A stretch of DNA of 21,063 nucleotides from a virus: the IMG/VR virus record IMGVR_UViG_3300022198_002558, positions 1-21,063 of that record; one strand, written 5' to 3'. The notes beneath the pieces were generated by a model, which saw only the letters and a program-made list of their open reading frames with translations, was not told the origin of the DNA and ran no database searches. Positions 1 to 8,083 of the stretch are shown one piece after another; the stretch's first letter is position 1; the number at the start of each line of letters is the position of its first letter. The position numbers and the translations under genes were made by a program.

Positions 1-30
1 TCTTGAATAATACTATAAAATATTAGTGTT

Positions 31-1881
31 ATGGCACTAAATAAATTTATCTTTAAACCTGGGATCTTTAGAGAAGGTACTGACTATGATAATGAAGGTG
101 GCTGGTTTAACGCTAACTTAGTTAGATTTAAAGCTGGCAGACCACAAAAAATTGGTGGTTGGCGTAAAGACACCCTCAATACATTTTTAGGAACCTGTCG
201 TGCTCTACATGCATGGATTTTGTTAGCTGGTACTAAGCTCTTAGGTTTAGGTACTAATCTAAAATACTACATAGAAGAAGGAGACTCTTTTAATGATATT
301 ACTCCTATTCGCTCTACAACCAGTGCTGGTGATGTAACTTTTTCTGCTACTGACGGTGACGCAACTCTTACAGTAAGCGACACGGCACACGGTGCAGTAC
401 AGAACGACTTTGTTACTTTTAGTGGTGCAGTTAGTTTAGGTGGTAACATAACAGCTTTAGTTTTAAATAAAGAGTATCAAATAACTAATATTATTGACTC
501 TGATACCTATACTGTAGAAGCTGAAGTAAATGCTAACTCTTCTGATACAGGTAACGGTGGAGGTTCTGTAGTAGGGCAGTATCAAATAAATACAGGTCTT
601 GATGAATATGTTAGCTCTACTGGTTGGGGTGTAGGTGCATGGGGTGCAGGAACTTGGGGTAGTTCTACTTCTATCTCTGCTTCTAATCAACTTAGACTTT
701 GGACTCATGACAACTTTGGTGAAGATTTAATTATTAATCCACGTGGTGGCGGTATTTATTATTGGGACGCTACTAATGGCGTAGGCACAAGAGCTGTAGA
801 ACTAAGCAGCATAAGTGGTGCAAATCAAGTTCCTACAGTAGGGTTACAAACTATTATTAGTGAAACTGATAGACACGTAGTAGTTTTAGGAGCAGATCCA
901 CTTTCTAGCGGTGTACGTACAGGTTCTGTTGACCCTATGCTTATAGCCTTTAGTGACCAAGAAAACGCTACTGAATTTGAACCGTTAAATACAAACACAG
1001 CAGGTAGTTTAAGAATTTCTGAAGGTAGCCAAATAGTGGGTGCTGTAAAAGCACGTCAGGAAATACTTATTTGGACAGACGTAGCTTTATATTCAATGCA
1101 GTTTATTGGACCTCCTTATACTTTTGGAGTTAATTTAATTAATGATAGCACAGGTTTAATTAGTCCTAAAGGTGCTGTCACTACTCCTGCTGGAGTATAT
1201 TGGATGGGTTATGACAGCTTTTACGTATATAACGGAGCAGTGCAAAAAGTTCCTTGCGCGGTTTTAAGTTATGTTTTTGACAATTTGAATGCAGGTCAGG
1301 CTTTTAAAGTATTTGGTTTTAGTAATAGTGAGTTTAATGAAGTCGGTTGGTATTATCCTTCTGGCAGTAACTTAAATATAGACAAGTACGTAGTCTACAA
1401 CTATGCTGAGCAGGTTTGGACTATCGGCGAACTTAGTAGAACAGCTTGGATAGATAAAGGTATAGTAGACTATCCTAGAGCTACAGAAGGTCAATATTTA
1501 TATGAACATGAGTTTGGTTACGATGCTGACGGTAGCCCTATGACTAACGTCTTTATAGAAAGCAGTGACTTTGACATAGGCGACGGTGAAAGTTTTGGTT
1601 TTGTGCGTAGAATTATTCCTGATATCAAGTTTTTAAGTAACAGTGACACAGGTCAAGTAAACGCAGTATTAAAAACACGTAACTATCCTGGAGATACATT
1701 AACTACCGCAAGCACAAGCGTGATAGAAAGCAATACATCTAAAGCAGACGTAAGAGCCAGAGCCAGACAAATAGTATTTCGTTTGGAATCAGATGATGAC
1801 GCTGATAATTCAGGCAACAGTGATGTAGGTTGGCGTTTAGGAGCTACTAGATTAGATATACAGACTGACGGAAGGAGATAA
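31..1881 (+). CDS. tail nozzle/stabilization-like virion protein
   Basis: This 616-residue protein is probably a tail-tube or nozzle component of a short-tailed phage, similar in character to P22 gp10-type DNA stabilization proteins. The N-terminus (residues 8-45) carries FKPG, NEGGW, LVRFKAGRPQKIGGW, a pattern I recall from many marine phage proteins. Residues about 96-187 look like an inserted beta-rich, Ig-like domain (alternating Thr/Val/Ser/Gly). A Gly/Trp-rich linker follows at 198-211. From about residue 222 to the end, repeated aromatic-Gly strands (for example RGGGIYYWD at 238-246) suggest a beta-propeller-like fold. No Shine-Dalgarno sequence is visible before the ATG, although all three frames stop within the 30 upstream bases. 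It ends in a one-base TAATG overlap with the next gene. The virion role is an inference from pattern and neighbours. Confidence 0.7.
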   Translation: MALNKFIFKPGIFREGTDYDNEGGWFNANLVRFKAGRPQKIGGWRKDTLNTFLGTCRALHAWILLAGTKLLGLGTNLKYYIEEGDSFNDITPIRSTTSAGDVTFSATDGDATLTVSDTAHGAVQNDFVTFSGAVSLGGNITALVLNKEYQITNIIDSDTYTVEAEVNANSSDTGNGGGSVVGQYQINTGLDEYVSSTGWGVGAWGAGTWGSSTSISASNQLRLWTHDNFGEDLIINPRGGGIYYWDATNGVGTRAVELSSISGANQVPTVGLQTIISETDRHVVVLGADPLSSGVRTGSVDPMLIAFSDQENATEFEPLNTNTAGSLRISEGSQIVGAVKARQEILIWTDVALYSMQFIGPPYTFGVNLINDSTGLISPKGAVTTPAGVYWMGYDSFYVYNGAVQKVPCAVLSYVFDNLNAGQAFKVFGFSNSEFNEVGWYYPSGSNLNIDKYVVYNYAEQVWTIGELSRTAWIDKGIVDYPRATEGQYLYEHEFGYDADGSPMTNVFIESSDFDIGDGESFGFVRRIIPDIKFLSNSDTGQVNAVLKTRNYPGDTLTTASTSVIESNTSKADVRARARQIVFRLESDDDADNSGNSDVGWRLGATRLDIQTDGRR

Positions 1882-2201
1882 TGGCTAAACTATTACCTAC
1901 TCGATTGCCTATCAGTATGGAGCCTCAGGTAACGTCTGACACCTATAATAGGCTAGTACGTGTATTAGAAATTAACTTAGGTCAAGTAGACCCAGAAAAC
2001 ACTAGTCAAGTAAACACAACTGAACGTAATGAAGGATTTTATAATCCAGGTTCTATAATTTTTAATACTAACACAGACACTCTTCAATGTTGGGACGGTA
2101 CAAGGTGGAGAGACTTATTTAGTTCTCAATTTTACGTTAATAATGACTTAGGTTTTGGCTTAACAGGAACACTCGGTACTGTCAGTGTCACAACTTCGTA
2201 A
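1881..2201 (+). CDS. small tail-fibre-like protein
   Basis: This 106-residue protein starts on the ATG that shares its A with the stop codon of the preceding nozzle-like gene, behind a good GGAAGGAGA ribosome binding site. The middle (residues about 53-80) reads PGSIIFNTNTDTLQCWDGTRWRDL in pattern. That is the 'attach-and-display' style repeat common in phage tail fibres and tail-associated proteins, where a short beta strand is followed by a W-G-T-x-W turn. The C-terminus is a Gly/Thr/Val-rich strand. It is far shorter than a full fibre, so it may be an adaptor or a fibre-base protein. Its last 17 bases overlap the GTG start of the downstream HNH-type gene. Function is inferred. Confidence 0.6.
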   Translation: MAKLLPTRLPISMEPQVTSDTYNRLVRVLEINLGQVDPENTSQVNTTERNEGFYNPGSIIFNTNTDTLQCWDGTRWRDLFSSQFYVNNDLGFGLTGTLGTVSVTTS

Positions 2202-2649
2202 GTGTACTTGGTGTGGTACTAAAAAGCCTGCTAAGGAGTTTGATCAAACTAAAAAGAACAGCACTCAGTGTAACACCTGTAAACTAGAAAGACGTTACGA
2301 AAAAATTAATAGTAATCCTATTAATTACATGCAAAATTTATGTGTTCAACTAAAACATGTACGTAAAAAACAAGGAATAAATTGGGACGTTACACCTCAA
2401 GAATTATATATACTATACGCAAAACAAGAAGGTAAATGTGCCTTAACAGGACAAGAACTAACATTTAAAAGAGGAACAGATGAGGAATCCGATTTTAATA
2501 TATCTATTGACCGTATCAACTCTACTGATAGTTATCACATTGAAAATATCCAGCTTGTTGGTAAAATTATTAATTTCTTAAAAAATGATTTACCACAAGA
2601 AAAATTTATCAAATTAGTTAAATTAATATACAATAATACAAACAGCTAA
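2185..2649 (+). CDS. HNH-type endonuclease-like protein
   Basis: This 154-residue protein has two N-terminal zinc-knuckle pairs, C7/C10 and C29/C32, and an HNH-like core: KCALTG at 84-89, SIDRIN at 107-112 and HIENIQLV at 118-125. This is the layout of small phage HNH endonucleases, in which a beta hairpin carrying the first motif is followed by a helix with a conserved Asn. The usual first-motif His is replaced (SIDR, not IDH), a variant I recall in other phage HNH-like proteins, so catalysis is uncertain. The start is GTG at 2185, because the next in-frame ATG would remove both zinc pairs. It overlaps the previous gene by 17 bases and no strong ribosome binding site is visible. Its place inside a virion and lysis cassette suggests a free-standing, homing-type insertion. 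Confidence 0.7.
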   Translation: MSQLRKCTWCGTKKPAKEFDQTKKNSTQCNTCKLERRYEKINSNPINYMQNLCVQLKHVRKKQGINWDVTPQELYILYAKQEGKCALTGQELTFKRGTDEESDFNISIDRINSTDSYHIENIQLVGKIINFLKNDLPQEKFIKLVKLIYNNTNS

Positions 2650-2660
2650 CAATTTCTTTT

Positions 2661-2924
2661 ATGACTATAGACGAACAAATGAAAGAAGCTCAAAAAATTG
2701 AGATCAGTGTTAACGAAGGTAAAACATGGTACAATTTAGCAGAAGGTTTTGATAAATGGAGAGTCTTTCCTAGACTTTTGATTAGTTTATATGGTTTAGC
2801 TTTTTATAGAACCACAGAGTGGTTTATGACTTTACAAGACCCCACTAACGCACAAAGTGCATTTGTTTCAGTTGTAGTGGGTGCAGGTGCAGCATGGTTT
2901 GGTTTATATGTCGGTAGAAAATAA
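2661..2924 (+). CDS. small two-helix membrane protein, holin-like
   Basis: This 87-residue protein has a charged N-terminal half (residues 1-33) and two hydrophobic stretches, about 35-50 (FPRLLISLYGLAFY) and 66-84 (SAFVSVVVGAGAAWFGLYV). It ends in a short basic tail, GRK. That topology and size suit a small phage membrane protein such as a class II holin. It lies 11 bases after the HNH-type gene and just before another holin-like gene, so this may be half of a holin/antiholin pair. There is no recognisable Shine-Dalgarno sequence before the ATG. The family is one I recall from marine phage genomes without an assigned function; the holin call is an inference from topology and position. Confidence 0.55.
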   Translation: MTIDEQMKEAQKIEISVNEGKTWYNLAEGFDKWRVFPRLLISLYGLAFYRTTEWFMTLQDPTNAQSAFVSVVVGAGAAWFGLYVGRK

Positions 2925-2931
2925 AGATCCA

Positions 2932-3060
2932 ATGAGTGAACTATACGATTACAAAGGATGGTTTTGGGATGACGTGAATAAAAGATTTTATCGCTGGCAT
3001 GAACTAAAAATATTAATGCAAGAAAGAGATATAAAGAAAAAACAAAATGATACAAAATAA
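2932..3060 (+). CDS. small protein of unknown function (42 aa)
   Basis: This short ORF fills the only gap between two membrane-protein genes. It encodes 42 residues beginning MSELYDYKGWFWDDVNKRFY and ending in a basic QERDIKKKQNDTK-type tail. The aromatic-rich start (W15-W17 region of the peptide, R-F-Y-R-W) followed by a charged helix looks like a real protein rather than noise. An in-frame ATG at 2908 would add 8 residues and overlap the previous gene by 17 bases. I chose 2932 because a weak AAAGA-type site lies about 6 bases upstream. Its 3' end overlaps the next ATG (3047) by 14 bases, which supports expression within the operon. Function unknown; a lysis accessory role is only suggested by position. 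Confidence 0.5.
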   Translation: MSELYDYKGWFWDDVNKRFYRWHELKILMQERDIKKKQNDTK

Positions 3061-3436
3061 ATTAATAGACGCAGTAAGTGGCGTAGTAGATAAATTTATA
3101 GTAGATAAAGACTTAAAAGCCACGCTTAAACATGAGATGGAGATGTCTTTACATAATGCTAATTTAGCACAAATAGAGTTAAACAAAGCAGAAGCACAAC
3201 ACCCTAGCATATTTGTAGCTGGATGGCGACCCATGGTCGGTTGGATATGTGCTGTGGCTTTAGGTTATCACTTCATTTTAAGTCCTATTTTAGCTACTAT
3301 CCTCACACTTTCAGGTTATACTATTACTTTACCTGAGTTTGAATTCGCTCAACTCAGCACCATCCTAATGGGCATGCTCGGTTTAGGTGGTTTACGTACA
3401 TTTGAAAAAATGAAAAAAGTAACGAAGGGAAATTAA
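3047..3436 (+). CDS. GTA-type 3TM holin-like protein
   Basis: This 129-residue protein resembles the three-transmembrane holin family found in gene transfer agents and marine phages (Pfam GTA_holin_3TM). Residues 1-50 form a charged amphipathic helix. GWRPMVGWICAVALGYHF (59-76) begins the first membrane segment, a second lies about 77-92, and a third at 101-118 ends in the typical MGMLGLGGLRTFEK (108-121). The GWRP and GLGGLRT.EK signatures are what I recognise. The protein would sit in the host inner membrane and time lysis. No endolysin gene is visible in this window. It overlaps the upstream small gene by 14 bases and the downstream gene by one base (TAATG). Confidence 0.8.
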   Translation: MIQNKLIDAVSGVVDKFIVDKDLKATLKHEMEMSLHNANLAQIELNKAEAQHPSIFVAGWRPMVGWICAVALGYHFILSPILATILTLSGYTITLPEFEFAQLSTILMGMLGLGGLRTFEKMKKVTKGN

Positions 3437-4410
3437 TGGGTTTAGGTAAAAGCGTAAAAAGATTCTTTAAGAAAAACCTTAGAGATATCGCTACAGTAGT
3501 AGGATTCGCCGTTGGCGGTTGGGGTGGTGCAGCGATTGGTCAAGGAATTGGTTCACTGGGGGAAGGCAGAGGTTTAAAAAAATCAATTTCAAGTGCTGGT
3601 AAAGTATACACAGCTGGACAAGTAGCTAGTGGATATGGTATAAATGATACAGGTGGGCTTAGTTCTCTAAATCCTTTTGGTAAAGATTTTATACTAAAGT
3701 CAGGTAATTTAGCACCAGGAGCAACTGGATACGGTAGCACTGCTGGAAGTTATTTAGAAGGTATAGGTGGTGCTCTTAGAGGCACAAACACAGCAGCAAT
3801 GGGCGAAGCACTAAAAGCATTACCTTTAGGTCAAAAAGCAATGTTGGCTGGGCAAGGTTTAAATTTATTAGGAGCTTTTGACCCTATAGCAGCACCCAAT
3901 AACACAATGCCAGCAGCAATGGGTGGTCCATATTTAACACAAGGTTTAAGACCAGCTACCGTTAGCGATGTATACGGAACAGGCAACATGAGAGGTTTAC
4001 CTAGTGTGCCAGGAGTTCAAGGTTCTAGCGTAGCTATGGATCCTATAAATATGGCTTATATGGAATTATTAAGAAAACAACAAGAAGAAGGTTATGGTAC
4101 ACTAGCATTTCCTGAATTTAATCAATCACCAATTATGACTGCCAAAACTGGCGGTATAGCAAGACTCGCCGACGGTGGGGAATTGCCTGAGGTAGATTTA
4201 CGTTTTACAGGAGGTGGTACTAATGATCCTATGGGGTCAGGGGATAAAGATACTATACCAGCACTGCTCGCCGACGGTGAGTTTGTGATGACTAAACAAG
4301 CTGTAAAAGGTATAGGCAACGGTAACCATGATAAAGGTATCGCTATGTTATACGCTATGATGGACAATAACGAACAAAAAGCACAACAAATGGGGTTAGG
4401 TAGGGCATAA
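3436..4410 (+). CDS. putative virion protein with LADGGE/LADGEF repeats
   Basis: This 324-residue protein starts with a strongly basic helix (KSVKRFFKKNLR, 5-16) followed by a Gly/Ala-rich hydrophobic stretch (17-40) that could insert in a membrane. The middle is Gly/Ser/Pro-rich and low in complexity. The C-terminal part holds GGIARLADGGELP near residue 238 and DTIPALLADGEFVMTKQAV near residue 273. The second resembles the 'PALLSPGEFVM' motif of phage tail-tape and internal virion proteins. The two LADG motifs are encoded by an identical 13-base string. It follows the holin-like gene with a TAATG overlap and precedes four other probable virion genes. A role in the internal virion or tail is inferred. 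Confidence 0.6.
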   Translation: MGLGKSVKRFFKKNLRDIATVVGFAVGGWGGAAIGQGIGSLGEGRGLKKSISSAGKVYTAGQVASGYGINDTGGLSSLNPFGKDFILKSGNLAPGATGYGSTAGSYLEGIGGALRGTNTAAMGEALKALPLGQKAMLAGQGLNLLGAFDPIAAPNNTMPAAMGGPYLTQGLRPATVSDVYGTGNMRGLPSVPGVQGSSVAMDPINMAYMELLRKQQEEGYGTLAFPEFNQSPIMTAKTGGIARLADGGELPEVDLRFTGGGTNDPMGSGDKDTIPALLADGEFVMTKQAVKGIGNGNHDKGIAMLYAMMDNNEQKAQQMGLGRA

Positions 4411-5636
4411 TGGCAGAAACACAACAGTTTGCAAGAGTAGAAAGTTTACCACCAGCATTTTTACAACAATTTTTTGCTGGTGTACCAGGAGCAAATATTC
4501 CTGGAATCATGCCTCTACTCAATCAAGAATTAGTAAATAGACTTACTGGTATGGGCGTTGAAGGTGCCACACCTTACACTTACACTGGTGAGCGTATAGC
4601 TGGGTTTACTCCCGCAGAAGAACAAGCTTTTAGACTAGCAGGTGAAAGTGCTGGTAGTTATATGCCCTATATACAAAGAGGCGAACAACTAGCTGAACAA
4701 GGTTTAGCAAACGTTTTAGGCTCTACAGGTTTAGCTACCGACTATTTACAACAAGCTGGTAGAGAAGGTGCTGGGGCTGTTAGAGAAGCAGCAGGAATAT
4801 TAAGAGGGCTTCCTGGTCAGTTTACTACTGCTCAAGGAATAGGTCTCGGTGGTCTAGGTCAGTTTGATCCTAGATCAACACAAGGCTACTATAATCCGTT
4901 TGAAGAGCAAGTAGTTGCACAAACACTAGAAGACATTAATAGGCAGTACGGTCAAGCTGATGTAGGTGAAAGAGCACGACAAGTGGCTAGTGGTGCATTT
5001 GGTGGTTCTCGTGGTAGGCTTAACCAAGAAGAAATAGCAAGACAATATGGGCGTGGTGCAACAGAGGCTGTAAGTGGAATAAGAAGAGCAGGGTTTAGCC
5101 AAGCTCAACAACAAGCACAACAAGCATTTGAAGAAGCACAACGTAGACAATTACAAACAGCACAACTTTACGGTAACTTAGCAGGTCAACAAGGTAACGT
5201 GGCTGGTGGTCTAGGTAGTTTAGGTACAGGGCTCAGTAATATATTGGGTGGCGTAGGTAGAGATATAGCAACCACAGGGCTACAAACTGGTCAGTTCGGC
5301 TCTAACGTAGGTCAGCAAATAGCAGGTCTAGGTCAAGGTGTAAGTGGTTTAATAGGCACTGATATTAACAGACTAATGGGTATAGGTGGTCAACAAAGAG
5401 GGCTACAACAAGCAGGTCTAGATTTAGATTATCAAAACTTTGTGGGTCAATATAATTTACCGATGCAAACTTTTGGTCAAATAGGTCAATTAGCAGCAGG
5501 ATTTGCTCCTGCTCTAGGTGGTCAAACCTTGACACAATCTACCACTGATGCACCTAGCAACAGCTTAATGCAAGGACTAGGTACTGCGATTGCTGCATAC
5601 GGAGCTTTGCGTAACCCAACTGGTAGTGTAACTTAA
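4410..5636 (+). CDS. putative internal virion / DNA-ejection protein
   Basis: This 408-residue protein is rich in Gly, Gln and Ala. Its most recognisable stretch is residues about 152-245: FDPRSTQGYYNPFEEQVV, then GAFGGSRGRL, then a Gln/Ala-rich helix (SQAQQQAQQAFEEAQRRQ). I recall this combination from many marine phage proteins encoded next to the tail genes. A long Gly-rich region (about 255-330) and the segment DLDYQNFVGQYNLP (about 338-351) follow. The C-terminal part is hydrophobic and Gly/Ala-rich. No catalytic motif is seen. Its overlaps with both neighbours (TAATG at each end) place it in the same translated series. An internal virion or ejection role is inferred from composition and position. 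Confidence 0.6.
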   Translation: MAETQQFARVESLPPAFLQQFFAGVPGANIPGIMPLLNQELVNRLTGMGVEGATPYTYTGERIAGFTPAEEQAFRLAGESAGSYMPYIQRGEQLAEQGLANVLGSTGLATDYLQQAGREGAGAVREAAGILRGLPGQFTTAQGIGLGGLGQFDPRSTQGYYNPFEEQVVAQTLEDINRQYGQADVGERARQVASGAFGGSRGRLNQEEIARQYGRGATEAVSGIRRAGFSQAQQQAQQAFEEAQRRQLQTAQLYGNLAGQQGNVAGGLGSLGTGLSNILGGVGRDIATTGLQTGQFGSNVGQQIAGLGQGVSGLIGTDINRLMGIGGQQRGLQQAGLDLDYQNFVGQYNLPMQTFGQIGQLAAGFAPALGGQTLTQSTTDAPSNSLMQGLGTAIAAYGALRNPTGSVT

Positions 5637-8083
5637 TGGTAATGAATCCTAGACAGTTAGAATCTCAACAAATGAGTATGGATTTGGCTAATCAATTAGT
5701 AGCTCGTAACGTACCTATAGAAAACATAATTCAACAAACAGGTCTACCTAGAGCAACTGTTAATAATTTAGTAAACGCACAATTAAACATATCAAGACCA
5801 AGTATGCCTATGTCTAGCCCACAAGGTATAAACTCCCTTCAAGGTAATTTACAACCTGACGTAGCGGATGTAGTGCCAAACGTGGGTACGGATATAGCAG
5901 ACTACTTAACAGAAGAACTAGGTTTTGACCCTGAAGCTATGGCTAATCCTAATATGGATATAACGACAGAAGATTTAACTACAAAACAAAATTTAAACAT
6001 AGCTAACGCAGAAGTAATGCTTGAAGATCCTAGTCAAGTAGACATACTTTTAGCAAATCAAAAAGCATTATCTGGTCAAACAGATGAAGACGTAGTGGAT
6101 GTCTATAAAAGAGCGTTAGCTGAATATTCAGGTGTTGACTATAAAAGTTTAATACCGTTACCTGATAAAGATTTTGCTATTATGATGGCTGGTTTAAAAC
6201 TAGCAGAAGCAGGATCAAAAGGTGAAAAATGGGGTACAGCTTTAACTCAAGCTGTAACTACTGGGCTTACTCAATATGCTTCTGATAAACGTAATTACGA
6301 AAAACAAATTTTAGGTATAGACCTACAAACTGCACTTCAAACCGATAAAGCTATGAAAGACTTTATAGGTAAACAAATAGATTACGCTCAAAAATTAAAA
6401 AATGAAGAGCTTACAGGTGCACGTAAACAATATATGGTCACAGTGCCAGGAGCAGATGAAGGTACTGTTTTACAACTTAACTCTGTACAGGTAGGTAATC
6501 TACAAGCTGGTGGATATGATTTAATGGAGTATGATGTTTCTAAAATGGGGGCAATGAAAAATTATACTGTCACCTATAACGACGGTACAACTAACACAGG
6601 TGCATTAACAGAAGCACAAGCGTTAAAATATAATCAAGATCAAGCTAATGGTATTATAAAAAATATTGAAGTTGCTGGAGCTACAAGTTCCTCTGATGAC
6701 TTTGGTGTTTTGACTAGGGCTAAAAATGCACCGCCAGGCACTAATTTTACTTTTGACTATACAAGTAAAACAGGACTTACTGACCTTATAAATAATCCTG
6801 ATTTAGAAGTGATTCCATTAAAAGACGCTGGCGGTAGTTATGAAGTCATAGATAAACAAGACAATACTTTAAAAAGAATACCCGCTATTCAATACTTTGC
6901 TAACGCAGATCAATACAAACTTAAACGAGGTTTAACAGGTAGTATAGTTTCTCCTGATGGAACAACGATTAGTTTTGATAGTGATGGTTCTGGTTTTAGT
7001 AGTATGAACGCTAACTCAACAGGTAAGGCAGTAGAAAAAGTAGTTGAACAAGTAAGAAGTAGAAAATTTTTAACTAATGAAGTTAATCGTTTAGCAGGTA
7101 ATACTATTGATACTATAATGGGTATGGAGAACCCTGACTTAGCATTTAATAATTTAGCTGGTAGAGGTATAGATACTGTAAGAAGTGCTTTAACTAACTT
7201 GAAAGCTATAAGTAGTATTTTTTCTAAACCTGTAGTTAGAAATCAAGAAGGTGATATAGTAAAAGGTTTTACGTTTTCTTATCAAAATTCAGAAGGTGAA
7301 ATAGAAAAAGGTTTAAGTTTTAACCAATTTAGAAATAAAATTATACAATCAGAATTTTTTCAAAAGTTTGAAAAAACTCCTTTAGGTCAATTTATAATCA
7401 ATACTAATGATGATCGTGGAGTTGCCCAGTCGCAATTATTTACGTTAGCTTTAGTTGGTGCAGCAGCAGCAGGTGGTTCAGCCGACCTTGATTTAAGGGC
7501 TATATCAGATAAAGATATGGAATTATTCATGACTAGAGTTGGAGCACAGGCAAGTAACGCTAGTCAATTTATGGCGATAGTAAATCAATTTAGAGAAGAC
7601 ATTATTGAAACCGAATTGAATTACTTAAACTCTATGTTAGATATGCCTATAACTCAAATGAGAGAAGTTAAAAATCCAGAAACAGGCAAGTTTGAAGTTA
7701 AAAAAGTAGACTTGTTTGAAGAAAGAGGTATTTACAAACAACGTAATGAAAGAATAAAAGAATTAAACGCAGAGTTAGAAAAAATTAGAGCTATTCCAAG
7801 ATTGAATGTATTAGACGATGATTACGCTGTCAGCAATGTAGGTAGCCTTAAAGTAGCACTTGAACCTATGGGCGGAGTATCACCAACTGCACCTATAGCT
7901 ATAACAGTTCCTGGAATAGAAAATCCGTCATACGAGCAGGTAGTAGGGTATTTATTTTCATTGCCTGCTCTAGAAGCAAAAAATTATTTACTTGGTATAC
8001 AACGAAGTTACGGTAAACGTAACCCTAATGAGTTCAATTTATTATTGAATTTTTATAAACAAGCTAAAGGTAAGATGCAATAA
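5636..8083 (+). CDS. large virion-associated protein with N-terminal HTH-like segment
   Basis: This 815-residue protein has no domain I can name. Residues about 20-50 (QLVARNVPIENIIQQTGLPR, then ATVNNLVNAQ) read like a helix-turn-helix of the resolvase/Hin type, which is odd for a virion protein. Residues about 80-150 are acidic. The central part alternates beta-rich and helical stretches. A long, charged helical region lies around 655-720, with repeated Glu/Lys and an IKELNAELEKIR coiled-coil-like segment. There is a short Ala-rich hydrophobic patch (LALVGAAAAGGSADLDL) near 603-619. The start at 5636 is preferred over the ATG at 5642 because it forms the TAATG junction. Membership in the tail/ejection set is inferred from position. 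Confidence 0.55.
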   Translation: MVMNPRQLESQQMSMDLANQLVARNVPIENIIQQTGLPRATVNNLVNAQLNISRPSMPMSSPQGINSLQGNLQPDVADVVPNVGTDIADYLTEELGFDPEAMANPNMDITTEDLTTKQNLNIANAEVMLEDPSQVDILLANQKALSGQTDEDVVDVYKRALAEYSGVDYKSLIPLPDKDFAIMMAGLKLAEAGSKGEKWGTALTQAVTTGLTQYASDKRNYEKQILGIDLQTALQTDKAMKDFIGKQIDYAQKLKNEELTGARKQYMVTVPGADEGTVLQLNSVQVGNLQAGGYDLMEYDVSKMGAMKNYTVTYNDGTTNTGALTEAQALKYNQDQANGIIKNIEVAGATSSSDDFGVLTRAKNAPPGTNFTFDYTSKTGLTDLINNPDLEVIPLKDAGGSYEVIDKQDNTLKRIPAIQYFANADQYKLKRGLTGSIVSPDGTTISFDSDGSGFSSMNANSTGKAVEKVVEQVRSRKFLTNEVNRLAGNTIDTIMGMENPDLAFNNLAGRGIDTVRSALTNLKAISSIFSKPVVRNQEGDIVKGFTFSYQNSEGEIEKGLSFNQFRNKIIQSEFFQKFEKTPLGQFIINTNDDRGVAQSQLFTLALVGAAAAGGSADLDLRAISDKDMELFMTRVGAQASNASQFMAIVNQFREDIIETELNYLNSMLDMPITQMREVKNPETGKFEVKKVDLFEERGIYKQRNERIKELNAELEKIRAIPRLNVLDDDYAVSNVGSLKVALEPMGGVSPTAPIAITVPGIENPSYEQVVGYLFSLPALEAKNYLLGIQRSYGKRNPNEFNLLLNFYKQAKGKMQ

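Noticed and set aside
1-30. 3' end of an upstream gene
   Set aside because: All three plus-strand frames stop within 26 bases, so at most a few residues could be present and no gene can be identified.
3013-3234. Minus-strand ORF of 73 residues opposite the holin-like gene
   Set aside because: It lies antisense to a gene with clear family motifs, has no convincing ribosome binding site and a hydrophobic composition that mirrors the opposite strand.
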